From: JAQGMV01 sp035626595
GTDB taxonomy: Bacteria; Pseudomonadota; Gammaproteobacteria; Burkholderiales; SG8-41
Direction: 5' to 3'
Length of the DNA stretch: 64,000 bases
NCBI GenBank assembly: GCA_035626595.1
Contig: DASPNJ010000053.1
Span: forward strand, 4,862 to 68,861
Position 1 is the first letter of the stretch, and the number at the start of each line of letters is the position of its first letter. Below are positions 8,099-16,462 of the stretch, in pieces. The notes under the pieces were generated by a model. It saw only the letters and a list, made by a program, of their open reading frames with translations. It ran no database searches and was not told where the DNA came from. Made by a program: the position numbers and the translations under genes.

Positions 8099-9192
8099 GC
8101 GACCTCCTCGATGACCAGTGCGCTGTAGAAGAACGCCTTGTCGCGCGCGAAGAGCCGCTGCGCGAGGTCCGTGAGCGGCTTCAGCCGGTCTGCGAGCGCT
8201 TCGGGCCGGCTCCGCGGCGCCAGCATGTTCCAGTAGGCGAGCCGTCCACCGCTGCGGCCCGACTGCGCAAGGCGCTCCAGCAGCGCGCGCGTGCCCTCCG
8301 GCGACATGTACTCGAAGATGTCGCTCAGGTTGTAGCGGTCCACGGCACGCGACCCGAGCTCGTCGAGCGAGGCTTCGAGCGAGCCCTGCCGCCACTCCAG
8401 CCGATCGAGGTGACTGCGAATCGCGTCGAAGTTCTCCGCCCGCAGCGCGAACGGCAGCGCCGCGCCGTGCGTGCCGGTGAGTATCCAGCTGAGATACGGA
8501 TTGTCCGCCGGTGAGAGCTCGGTGAGCGCGTAACGCGTGCGCTCGAGAATCCGATCGGCTACCGACCCTTCCACGTAATCGAAGAACGCCTTGTCGCGCC
8601 CGAGCCGGCCCATCACGAAACGCGAGAAGAACAGGCGGAACAGCAGCCGCCAGCGCCACGTGTTCCAGCGCTCGGCATAGAAACGCCGCCGCGCGTCCGC
8701 CGATCGCGGCTCGAGCAGCGCCTGCACGCTCGCACGGCCGTGCACGAGCGGCAGCACGCGTTCCCGAAAGACCTGGAAGTAGCGCTCGAACCTGCCCGCG
8801 CTGCCGACGCCGCGGCGAACAGCCTCCGCGTTCGCGTCCCAGAACGCGCGGGCTTGCGGCGAAAGCAGCGTGCGGCAGCGCTCGTAAAGCGCCGATCGCC
8901 GCGCGCTCGGACGCGAACCGATCAGCTCCAGCAGCTCCGCGTGCTCGAGCACGCGATACGCGGCAACGCGCAACTCGAGACACGCGAGCTGCGCGGCACT
9001 TAAGTCGAGCGCGATCACCCGCGAGGGTGCGCGCGCGAGCAGCGCGAGCGTGTTGTCCCCTGCGGAAGCAATAGATACGCACACGTCACCGGGCTTGACG
9101 TCGAGCGCGTCGACGAGAACGTCGGCGTCCTCCCAGCATTGCGCGTAACGGACCGCGGTGAACTCGGCCCGGGCTTCGACTTCGCTTTTCAT
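8095..9192 (-). CDS. DUF3419 / BtaA-like SAM-dependent aminocarboxypropyl transferase
   Basis: The protein has 365 residues. The N-terminal RYAQCWEDADVLVDAL (about 15-30), the SAM-binding turn VSIASAGDNTLALLA (39-53) and IALDLSAAQLACLELRVAAY match the DUF3419 family. The characterised member BtaA transfers the 3-amino-3-carboxypropyl group of SAM to diacylglycerol to make diacylglycerylhomoserine, the first step to betaine lipids. No BtaB N-methyltransferase is adjacent. Start ATG 9192 (MKSEVEARAEF) overlaps the preceding stop by 4 nt (ATGA), and the next gene overlaps by 4 nt, so it is tightly coupled. An in-frame extension to 9396 is a shadow of the preceding gene. The acceptor here could be a prenyl-linked lipid rather than diacylglycerol. 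Confidence 0.88.
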   Translation of the reverse strand: MKSEVEARAEFTAVRYAQCWEDADVLVDALDVKPGDVCVSIASAGDNTLALLARAPSRVIALDLSAAQLACLELRVAAYRVLEHAELLELIGSRPSARRSALYERCRTLLSPQARAFWDANAEAVRRGVGSAGRFERYFQVFRERVLPLVHGRASVQALLEPRSADARRRFYAERWNTWRWRLLFRLFFSRFVMGRLGRDKAFFDYVEGSVADRILERTRYALTELSPADNPYLSWILTGTHGAALPFALRAENFDAIRSHLDRLEWRQGSLEASLDELGSRAVDRYNLSDIFEYMSPEGTRALLERLAQSGRSGGRLAYWNMLAPRSRPEALADRLKPLTDLAQRLFARDKAFFYSALVIEEVA

Positions 9193-11858
9193 GCCGCAGC
9201 GGCCGCCACAGCCTGCGCGGGCGGCGCTGCGATCCGGCGCGCAATGCCGGCGGCGCCGTCGAGCTCGACCCAGTCGCCGTCCGAGAGCCAGCGCGTGACG
9301 CCCGGCAGCGAAACGATCGCGGGTATGCCCATTTCGCGCGCGACGATCGCCGAGTGCGAGAGCAGGCTCCCGCGCTCGACGAGCAATCCCGAGCACGCCG
9401 GGAAGAGCATGATCCAGCCGGGATCGGTGCGCTCCGCGACCAGGATCTCGCCCTTGTGGATGACGGCGCCGCGCGGATCGCGGATCACGCGCACGGGCCC
9501 GCGCACGAGACCGGGACAGCAGCCGATACCGCGCCGCTCCTCGCCCGTCTGCGCAGCGGCAGGCGGGGCCTCGAATGTATTCCCCTGATGTACCGCGCCG
9601 AACGTTTCGAAGCGATCAGCCGGCGCCGGACCGTCGCGATACGCGTCGAATTCGCGGCGCCGCAATGCGACCAGCGCGCGGAAGTCGCTCGTGGTCGTGC
9701 TGCCCTCCACCCAGCCGAGGATCTCCTCGACCTCGAGATAGAACACGTCGCGCGCATCGTCGAGCGCGCCGTGCGCGTAGAGCCTGCGGCCCAGCTCGAC
9801 GAAGAGGCGCCGCACGCGGCCGAACAGGCGCGTGCGCTCGAAGCGCAGGTTCTCGCGATCGCGCACGCGCGCTCTCGCGTTCGCGAGCACCCATGCGAAC
9901 ACGCGGCGCTTGACTGGGCTTGCCGCGAGCGCCGTTGCGACGCGCGTTTCGGCACCGGCGCGGAGCTTGCGTTCGATGTCCGATTCGGCGCGCTCGCCTG
10001 TATCGTGCGTCGCAAGCTGACCCACCGCCCGGAACAGCGTGAGCGGATCGTCGTGCAGCGTCGCGCTCTCGAGCTTGAGCTCCTCCATGCAGCGGTCGCC
10101 GAAGCGCGCGAGGTATTCCTGGTACGCCTCGTTGAATTTCGGGTAAGCCGGCAGCGCGGCGCGTATGTCCGCCGGCGATGCTTCGTTGAGCAGCCGCACG
10201 AGTGCCGGATCGCGCGACGCGAGCTGCGCCATCGTTTTGACGCGCTTCGCCGGCTCCGCCGAGATCATGCCGCCTTCACCGCACAGCAGATCGTTCTGGA
10301 GCGTGCCCGCGGTGTCGCCGCACCACGTCTGCGCCAGCTTGCGCAGCATCCCATAGAAGATCATCGCGAAAAAATCGTTGACGAGCGGCGCGTCCCAGCG
10401 GGTGAGCAGCCGCCGCTCGAGCTCGCGGTAGGCCGCAGCGAGCTGATCGGCGCGCATGGCTTCCAGGGGCATGGCGGGAGGCGCGAGCGCGAGATTCAGC
10501 CGCTCGTAGAAGTTTCGGATATTGCGTGGCAGGCGCACGTGATGAAGCCCGAGCGCAGCAACGCTGCGCGCGAGATAAAGCGCATCGAGCGCGCGGGCGG
10601 CCGTGCCGGCGCTTTCCAGCTCGCTCAGCACGCTCTGCGGCATCGGCTCTTTCACGCCCATCATCTGCTCCATGAACGTGCGGTTCACCGTGAAACCGGG
10701 GAGCAGCGCGAGCACGCGGTACCAGTTGAGCAGGTTGTAGTACACGCGGCCGCGAATCAGCCCGAGCATGTGGCGGAAGGTGTTGTCGTGCGCCTCGATC
10801 TTCGAAGCCGGAACGGCGAGCATGCGGCAGAACTGGCGGTACACCTCCTCATAGGCGCGGCGGGCGAACGAGAACGTGAGCGGCGTCGTCACACCGCCGT
10901 AGCTTTCGGCGATATTGCTGTTGTCCCAGATCACGCGTTCGCCGTCGGGGTCCGGACGCTGCGCGAGCGAGGTGATCGGCCGCGACTGCAGCAGGTAGAG
11001 CCTGCCGTCCGCGATCGCCCACTCGATGTCCTGCGGCCTGCCGAAATAGTTCTCTGCGCGCGATGCGAGCTCGGCGACCGCGAGGATTTCTTCATCCGTG
11101 AGCGCCGGGGCGCCCTGAAGCTCGGGCACGAGAGACACTGCACTCACGCCTTCCTGCGCGGCGGGGTCCTTGCGGTGCGCGATCGATTTGGTGACGATCT
11201 CGCGGCTTTCGATAGTGCCCGACGCCGCCACGCGCCACGTGTCGGCATCCGCCTCGCCGGACACGAGCGCGCTGCCCAACCCGTGCACCGCCGCGACGAC
11301 GCGGACGCTCCGCCGGCCGCTCACCGGATCGACGCTGAATGCGACACCCGCGCGCTCGGCGTCGACCATGCGCTGGATCAATACGGCAGGCGCGCGCGGC
11401 GCGAGCGGCAAGTCGTTTTCGCGCCGGTACGCGAGCACCCGCTCCGAAAATCCCGAACGCCACACGCGTGCGACGTGCTCGGCGACAGCATTCGGCGCAA
11501 CGAAGAGAAAACTATCGAGCTGCCCGGCGAACGAATGCTCGGCGCCGTCTTCGTCGGCGGCCGAGGAACGCACCGCGTACTCGCCACTGTCGAGCGCGGT
11601 AAGCGCCGTCTCGATCTGCGCGCGTAAATACGGCGTGGGCTCGACACGCTCGATGCAGGCGCGAATCGCTTCGGCCGAGTTGGCTGACGCGAGCCTTTCA
11701 CGCTCGTGCGGCTCGAGACTCGCCTCGAAAGCAGCGGGTGTCACGACGAACCATGCCGGCACTTCGAACCCGGCGGCCGTGAGCTCTGCAAGCGCAGCCG
11801 CCTTGCCGCCCATCTGAGCACGATCGGCTGCGGTGCCGCGTTCGAGCACCCAGCTCAT
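9189..11858 (-). CDS. rifampin phosphotransferase-like PEP-synthase-family enzyme
   Basis: The protein has 889 residues in the three-part order of rifampin phosphotransferase. An ATP-grasp domain spans about 12-300 (MGGKAAALAEL, YAVRSSAADEDGAEHSFAGQ, GVAFSVDPVSG, QDIEWAI..YLLQSRPIT). A long helical middle domain follows (about 310-760), and a C-terminal phosphohistidine domain carries GSLLSHSAIVAREMGIPAIV with the phospho-carrier His at about 835. The PEP-binding barrel of true PEP synthase is absent. Enzymes of this shape use ATP as a dikinase (giving AMP and Pi) to phosphorylate a small molecule bound by the middle domain. The acceptor is unknown. Start ATG 11858 (MSWVLERG) overlaps the UbiA stop (ATGA), and the end overlaps the next gene, so it is co-translated within the operon. 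Confidence 0.88.
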   Translation of the reverse strand: MSWVLERGTAADRAQMGGKAAALAELTAAGFEVPAWFVVTPAAFEASLEPHERERLASANSAEAIRACIERVEPTPYLRAQIETALTALDSGEYAVRSSAADEDGAEHSFAGQLDSFLFVAPNAVAEHVARVWRSGFSERVLAYRRENDLPLAPRAPAVLIQRMVDAERAGVAFSVDPVSGRRSVRVVAAVHGLGSALVSGEADADTWRVAASGTIESREIVTKSIAHRKDPAAQEGVSAVSLVPELQGAPALTDEEILAVAELASRAENYFGRPQDIEWAIADGRLYLLQSRPITSLAQRPDPDGERVIWDNSNIAESYGGVTTPLTFSFARRAYEEVYRQFCRMLAVPASKIEAHDNTFRHMLGLIRGRVYYNLLNWYRVLALLPGFTVNRTFMEQMMGVKEPMPQSVLSELESAGTAARALDALYLARSVAALGLHHVRLPRNIRNFYERLNLALAPPAMPLEAMRADQLAAAYRELERRLLTRWDAPLVNDFFAMIFYGMLRKLAQTWCGDTAGTLQNDLLCGEGGMISAEPAKRVKTMAQLASRDPALVRLLNEASPADIRAALPAYPKFNEAYQEYLARFGDRCMEELKLESATLHDDPLTLFRAVGQLATHDTGERAESDIERKLRAGAETRVATALAASPVKRRVFAWVLANARARVRDRENLRFERTRLFGRVRRLFVELGRRLYAHGALDDARDVFYLEVEEILGWVEGSTTTSDFRALVALRRREFDAYRDGPAPADRFETFGAVHQGNTFEAPPAAAQTGEERRGIGCCPGLVRGPVRVIRDPRGAVIHKGEILVAERTDPGWIMLFPACSGLLVERGSLLSHSAIVAREMGIPAIVSLPGVTRWLSDGDWVELDGAAGIARRIAAPPAQAVAAAAA

Positions 11859-12778
11859 GCCCAACCCTGCTGGCGCAGGAGCAACGGCACCACGCCGATG
11901 CTCAGGTACATGCACAGCGTCCAGAGACCCGACACGAGCTCGAAGCGCTTGCCGTAACCTGCAGGCGGCGCCATCTGATAGCGCCATGCGACCCACGTTG
12001 CGGTCGCGAGCAGCAGCGCGAGCATCGCGGCGACGGGTGCGACGAAGTCGATCTCGCGCGCCGCGAGGAGCGAGCACACCGCGCACGCCGCCATCGCGCC
12101 GAGCCATGCCAATGCGCCGGTGCGGCGGCCCCAGAGCACGCTGTACGTCTCGACGCCGCGCTCTTCATCGTGGGGCGCGCGCAGCTTGCGGCCGATCTCG
12201 ATTACGACGCCGTTGAAAAAGCTCACCGCGAGAAACCAGAAGAGCCCCGCAGGCAGCGCCGCGCCCTGCGCCAACCAGTCGCATGCGGTGGCGTAGAAAT
12301 CCACGAGCGGCATGATCAGCATGTGCGTCCACAAGTACGTCACCGGACGCGCCTTGAGCCAGTCGCGCGCGAAAAACTCGACGCTCATGAGCGCGAGGTA
12401 CGTCCAGGCGGCGAGGAGCACCGCCACGAGCATGGGCCTGAGCCAGAGCGCCAGTCCAAGCTGCAGGCACGCCGCACCCGCGCCGAGCCAGCCGAGCTCG
12501 CGCAGCGTTACGAGCCCCCGCGGCACCGGGCGATACGGCCGATAGCGCGTGTCTTCCTCGAGATCCTTGAACTCGTCCGCGATGCGAAGCTGGAGGAAAA
12601 AGAGAAACGCCGTGACGAACGCGACGAACGCGCCGGAGGCGGCGATCGAGTGCTGGCCACGGAGCAGCGCCGAATAGCTCACGGCGGACAAACTAAAGGC
12701 CGCGATCAGCGGCCCGTGTGCGAGGATGGGAAAGCGTTCGCGCTGGTAAACGATCCAGCGGTTCGCCGCCGCGTCCAC
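11855..12778 (-). CDS. UbiA-family membrane prenyltransferase
   Basis: The protein has 307 residues with about eight hydrophobic spans. The first Asp-rich motif is RIADEFKDLEED (Asp68, Asp72 and acidic 74-76), followed by the family phrase RPYRPVPRGLV; the second acidic motif is IGRKLRAPHDEERGVETYS (about 195-212). Both are expected to hold Mg-diphosphate of a prenyl donor. UbiA enzymes attach prenyl chains to aromatic rings, heme, chlorophyllide or glycerol/polyol phosphates; this subgroup's acceptor is not evident. Start is GTG at 12778 (MDAAANRWIVY), overlapping the HMGR stop by one base (TAGTG); a 4-nt overlap joins it to the next gene. Longer in-frame reading to 13381 is out-of-frame HMGR sequence. 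Confidence 0.9.
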   Translation of the reverse strand: MDAAANRWIVYQRERFPILAHGPLIAAFSLSAVSYSALLRGQHSIAASGAFVAFVTAFLFFLQLRIADEFKDLEEDTRYRPYRPVPRGLVTLRELGWLGAGAACLQLGLALWLRPMLVAVLLAAWTYLALMSVEFFARDWLKARPVTYLWTHMLIMPLVDFYATACDWLAQGAALPAGLFWFLAVSFFNGVVIEIGRKLRAPHDEERGVETYSVLWGRRTGALAWLGAMAACAVCSLLAAREIDFVAPVAAMLALLLATATWVAWRYQMAPPAGYGKRFELVSGLWTLCMYLSIGVVPLLLRQQGWA

Positions 12779-14058
12779 TAGCGTCGCTCCGCGCCCCGTG
12801 CGAGCGACTGGTGCGCCCGCGTGAAATGGCCCGCGCACAGCGCACCGATGATGGAAAGCTCGCCGGCCATGCACAAGGCCGCGCAGATTTCCGCGAGCGC
12901 CCGCGCGCTGTCGGGGCCGGAGAGTCCCAGGATCTCGAGGCACGCCCGCTGACTCGGCAGCCCGGTGCCGCCGCCGACCGTTCCCACCATCAGGTTCGGC
13001 AGCGTGACGGCCGTATAGAGATCGCCGGACTCGGTGAGCTCCATGCGCGTCACGCCGACGGCGGACTCGGAGACGCACGCGGCATCCTGACCGCACGCGA
13101 TGTAAAGTGCGGCGATGCCGTTCGCGTAGTGGCCCTGGACGCCCATGGTGCCGCTCAACACACCGCCGATCGCGGACATGCGCCAGTAATCGACCATCTG
13201 CCGCGGCGTCGCGTGCAGGACTTTCTCGATCAGGCGCGCGGGGAAGAACGCTTCCGCGGTGACCTTCTTGCCGCGCACGAGCTGGAACGACTGCGCGCTC
13301 GCCTTCTTGTCGCCGGAGAAGTTCGCTTCGACGTAGTAGTACAGCGGCTTGACCGGGCTCGCTTCGACCACGTGCCGGCACACGGCATCGGTGGCGATCG
13401 TCACCATGTTCTGGCCCGAGGCCTCACCCGTCATGTACTCGAACATGACGTAAACGTGATTGCCCTCGATGCTGATACGCATGTCTTTCAGCTTGCCGTG
13501 GCGGGTCGTCGATTCCGCGACCTCACGCAGCATCTCGGTCTGCGTGACCAGCCACGCGACGAACTGACCGGCGTCGGCGAGCGATTTGAACGCGAACCCC
13601 GGCGCGCGCCCCACGCTTTCGTCCAGCACCGTCGCGGTGCAGCCGCCCGCGAGGGAGATCAGCAGCGCGCCGCGGCTGTAGGAGGCGACGAGCGCCGCTT
13701 CGGTGGTGGCGAGCGGCACGAAAAACTCGCCGTTCGCAAAGAGACCGTTCACGCGGAGCGGCCCGGCGATGCCGACCGGCAGCTTGACCGTGCCGACGAA
13801 GTTCTCGATGTTGTGGCGGTAGCGCTCGGCCTGCGCAAGCGTCTGCGGATCGAGCAATGCGCTCTGCGCCTCGCCGGCTGCGGCCGAGAGCGCCTTCCAC
13901 CGCGCTTCGAGAATCGTTTCGTCGACCTGCGTCCCCGAAGGAAAACGGCGGAGGTCCTGCGGGGGATGCGGCTTCAGCCTTTCGGCGAGAACCTCGGCGT
14001 CACGGGTTTGCAGCAGCTCTGCGATGTACCGACCGGCGCGGTCGATGCCCGTTGACAC
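12778..14058 (-). CDS. hydroxymethylglutaryl-CoA reductase-like enzyme (class I-type, variant NADPH motif)
   Basis: The protein has 426 residues covering the catalytic domain only, with no membrane anchor. Conserved features are ENFVGTVKLPVGIAGPL (86-101), LATTEAALVASYSRG with catalytic Glu120, ANFSGDKKASAQ with Lys251, ACGQDAACVSESA with Asp325, MVGTVGGGTGLPSQRACLEILG and the C-terminal AGHFTRAHQSLARG with His416. These are the four catalytic residues of HMG-CoA reductase, and the wording is class I-like. The usual cofactor motif GDAMGMNM is replaced by GEASGQNM (211-218). The known reaction is HMG-CoA plus 2 NADPH to mevalonate. No other mevalonate-pathway gene is here. Start is GTG at 14058 with GAGGGGG upstream. 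It is the first gene of the coupled set, 36 nt after the aminopeptidase gene. Confidence 0.9.
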   Translation of the reverse strand: MSTGIDRAGRYIAELLQTRDAEVLAERLKPHPPQDLRRFPSGTQVDETILEARWKALSAAAGEAQSALLDPQTLAQAERYRHNIENFVGTVKLPVGIAGPLRVNGLFANGEFFVPLATTEAALVASYSRGALLISLAGGCTATVLDESVGRAPGFAFKSLADAGQFVAWLVTQTEMLREVAESTTRHGKLKDMRISIEGNHVYVMFEYMTGEASGQNMVTIATDAVCRHVVEASPVKPLYYYVEANFSGDKKASAQSFQLVRGKKVTAEAFFPARLIEKVLHATPRQMVDYWRMSAIGGVLSGTMGVQGHYANGIAALYIACGQDAACVSESAVGVTRMELTESGDLYTAVTLPNLMVGTVGGGTGLPSQRACLEILGLSGPDSARALAEICAALCMAGELSIIGALCAGHFTRAHQSLARGAERR

Positions 14059-14094
14059 TGATTCCGTCCCCCTCGACGCGTGAAAGAGCGTCGC

Positions 14095-15555
14095 TCACTT
14101 TGCGCGGAGAGAATACAGCAAACGATAACCCCACGCGACGCCGAAGCCGGTCGCATCCGTCGCGACCGCCCCAAGGCCACCTTTGCAGCTCGAGCCCGAT
14201 ACGTCCATGTGAATCCACGGGCGATCTTCAGTGAAGCGTTTGAGGAGCCGCGCGGCGAGGATGTGATCGGCGCCGCCTTCGAGCGTGCATTGCTTCACGT
14301 CGGCGACTGGGCTCTCCAGCGCTTCGTCGTAATCCTCGTCCATCGGGAAGACGCAGATGCGCTCGCCGGACGCCGCCGCCGCATCGAGCGCCGTGCGCGC
14401 CAGCTCATCGCTCGTCGCGAATATGCCGCTGTAGCGATCGCCGAGCGCCGTGTGCATGCTGCCGGTGAGCGTCGCGAAGTCGACGATGAGGTCGGGCTTT
14501 TCGCGTGCGGCCAGCGTGAGCGTGTCTGAAAGCACCATCCGGCCTTCCGCGTCGGTGTGCACCACTTCGATCGTGGTGCCGTTCAGCGCGGTGACGATGT
14601 CGTTCTGTTTGTACGCGCGCGGGCTGATGTGGTTCTGCGCGAGCGCGAGCCAGCAGTCGATCGCCACCGGCAGCTTCGCCTGCGTCGCCGCGTGCAGGAT
14701 ACCAAGCGCGATCGCCGAGCCGTTCATGTCCTCGTGCATACCCGCCATGTATCGCGCCGGCTTCAGATTGTGCCCGCCGGTATCGAAGCAGATGCCCTTG
14801 CCGACCAGTGCCACCTTCGAACGTGCGCCGCGCGGCCGGTACTTCAGATGCACGATCGCGGCGTCTTCGGTATCGCTGCCCTGTGCGACTGCGACGAATG
14901 CGCCGGCGCCCAGCTTTCGCAGGCGTTTCATGTCGAGCTCGTCGAGCGTCCAGCCGGAGCGCCGCGCGAGCTCGCGCACGCGCTTGCGATATGCGCCCGG
15001 CGTGAGCTCGTTGGGTGCGAGCACCGTCAACTCGCGGCACAGCACGTTGCCTTCAGCCCGTGCACGTACCTCCGCGAACGCGCTGCGATCCTCGTAACCA
15101 TGCAGGCGAATTCTCGCGAGCGGCGCGTCATCCTTCTTTTTCTTGCGATCCGGCAGCGGCGCACCGTTCACCCACGCCACGTAGAGCGCAATCTCGGCAG
15201 CCGACGCTCCGGCCGAACCGAAAACCGCGATGTCGAGCTCGCGCGGATGCTCCGACAGGAGCGGCTGAAGGGCTTTGCGGATGAGCGTCTGGCGCTCGAA
15301 GACGCTGCGCTGCGGGTCATCGATCACCCATGCCGCCAGTGCACCATGCGACAGATCGGTGGTAACGGGCGCTTTACGCAGGTCCGCCAGTTTTTTGTTG
15401 CGCCGCGTAAGGGTCGCCTCGAGCACCTCTCGATACGGCACGCCGCGCAGCTCGGCGCCTTTGTCGGCGTGCTGGAGAACGATCAGGAGATGGCGTGTGT
15501 CGGCGGCCTGAGTGTCGGTGAGCGGCGCGTGCCGCTGCGTGAGCTTCGCAAGCAT
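14095..15555 (-). CDS. leucyl aminopeptidase-like M17 metallopeptidase
   Basis: The 486-residue protein is of the M17 family. The two-metal site is intact: VGKGICFDTGG (Lys253, Asp258), MHEDMNGSA (Asp276) and HTDAEGRM (Asp335, Glu337, with catalytic-type Arg339). The wording differs from PepA (canonical VGKGITFDSGG, NTDAEGRL), so it is a divergent branch; the first 180 residues are a poorly conserved N-terminal domain. It should remove N-terminal amino acids in the cytoplasm. The gene is divergent from thyA (112-nt gap at 15556-15667) and stops 36 nt before the HMGR-like gene, so it could be the first gene of that transcript or merely a neighbour. Confidence 0.88.
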   Translation of the reverse strand: MLAKLTQRHAPLTDTQAADTRHLLIVLQHADKGAELRGVPYREVLEATLTRRNKKLADLRKAPVTTDLSHGALAAWVIDDPQRSVFERQTLIRKALQPLLSEHPRELDIAVFGSAGASAAEIALYVAWVNGAPLPDRKKKKDDAPLARIRLHGYEDRSAFAEVRARAEGNVLCRELTVLAPNELTPGAYRKRVRELARRSGWTLDELDMKRLRKLGAGAFVAVAQGSDTEDAAIVHLKYRPRGARSKVALVGKGICFDTGGHNLKPARYMAGMHEDMNGSAIALGILHAATQAKLPVAIDCWLALAQNHISPRAYKQNDIVTALNGTTIEVVHTDAEGRMVLSDTLTLAAREKPDLIVDFATLTGSMHTALGDRYSGIFATSDELARTALDAAAASGERICVFPMDEDYDEALESPVADVKQCTLEGGADHILAARLLKRFTEDRPWIHMDVSGSSCKGGLGAVATDATGFGVAWGYRLLYSLRAK

Positions 15556-15633
15556 GGATTTGTGTAAGAGCGCGGCGGCTGCCGCGATAACGATGTTTGC
15601 TACGAGAGCGGAACGCTCGCGGCGCGTCGTGGG

Positions 15634-15661
15634 TTTTTGACGAGAAGCCGCGCATTATAAT
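15634..15661 (+). promoter_or_regulatory. putative thyA promoter with -10 box next to the start codon
   Basis: A perfect TATAAT lies at 15656-15661, and the thyA ATG is at 15668, only six bases later. A weak TTTTTG at 15634-15639 is the only -35-like hexamer at suitable distance (16 nt). No Shine-Dalgarno sequence precedes the ATG. Transcription starting near the A of ATG would give a leaderless message. Confidence 0.45.
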
Positions 15662-15667
15662 CGCCGC

Positions 15668-16462
15668 ATGCGCTCCTACCTCGACCTCATGCGCCACGTG
15701 CTGGAGCACGGCGCGCGCAAGAGCGATCGCACCGGAACCGGCACGCTGAGCGTTTTCGGCGCGCAGCTTCGCTTCGATCTGAATGCGGGCTTCCCGCTGC
15801 TCACGACGAAGAAAGTGCATCTTAAATCGATCGTCCACGAGCTGCTGTGGTTCCTGAAGGGCGACACGAATGTCCGCTATCTGCGGGAAAACGGCGTCAC
15901 GATCTGGGACGAATGGGCGGATGAGAACGGCGAGCTCGGGCCCGTTTACGGCTACCAGTGGCGCTCGTGGCCGGCGCCCGACGGGCGCCACATCGACCAG
16001 ATCGCGCAGGTGCTCGAACAGATCCGGAAGAACCCCGATTCACGCCGGATGATCGTCTCGGCGTGGAACGTCGCGGACCTCGACCGGATGGCGCTCATGC
16101 CGTGCCACGCGTTCTTCCAGTTCTACGTGGCCGACGGCAGGCTTTCATGTCAGCTCTACCAGCGCAGCGCCGACATTTTCCTCGGTGTGCCGTTCAATAT
16201 CGCCTCCTACGCGCTGCTCACGATGATGATCGCGCAGGTGACGAATCTCAAGGTCGGCGACTTCGTGCACACGTTCGGCGACACCCACCTGTATCTCAAC
16301 CATCTCGAGCAGGCGCGCGAGCAGCTTTCGCGCGAGCCGCGCCGGCTGCCCATGATGAAGCTCGATCCGAACGTGCGCGACCTGTTCTCATTCACGTACG
16401 AGGACTTCACGCTCGAAGGCTATGACCCGCATCCCGCGATCCGCGCGCCGATAGCCGTATGA
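15668..16462 (+). CDS. thyA: thymidylate synthase
   Basis: The 264-residue protein has the same length as the E. coli enzyme. It starts MRSYLDLMRHVLEHGARKSD and carries the signature region MALMPCHAFFQFYV with the nucleophile Cys146, followed by LSCQLYQRSADIFLGVPFNIASYALL. The GDTHLYLNHLEQ and DFTLEGYDPHPAIRAPIAV end are standard. It methylates dUMP to dTMP using methylenetetrahydrofolate, which becomes dihydrofolate. The stop overlaps folA by 4 nt (ATGA), so the enzyme that regenerates tetrahydrofolate is made from the same message. Confidence 0.98.
   Translation: MRSYLDLMRHVLEHGARKSDRTGTGTLSVFGAQLRFDLNAGFPLLTTKKVHLKSIVHELLWFLKGDTNVRYLRENGVTIWDEWADENGELGPVYGYQWRSWPAPDGRHIDQIAQVLEQIRKNPDSRRMIVSAWNVADLDRMALMPCHAFFQFYVADGRLSCQLYQRSADIFLGVPFNIASYALLTMMIAQVTNLKVGDFVHTFGDTHLYLNHLEQAREQLSREPRRLPMMKLDPNVRDLFSFTYEDFTLEGYDPHPAIRAPIAV

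Noticed and set aside
6764..9082. Long in-frame upstream extension of the kinase-like gene
   Set aside because: Residues before position 8098 are Arg/Ala-rich out-of-frame translation of the DUF3419 gene. The GTGA overlap at 8098 and the membrane motif start there.
12778..14058. HMGR as evidence for a mevalonate pathway
   Set aside because: No mevalonate kinase, phosphomevalonate or diphosphomevalonate gene is in the window, and betaproteobacteria normally use the MEP pathway; the gene belongs to the UbiA operon instead.
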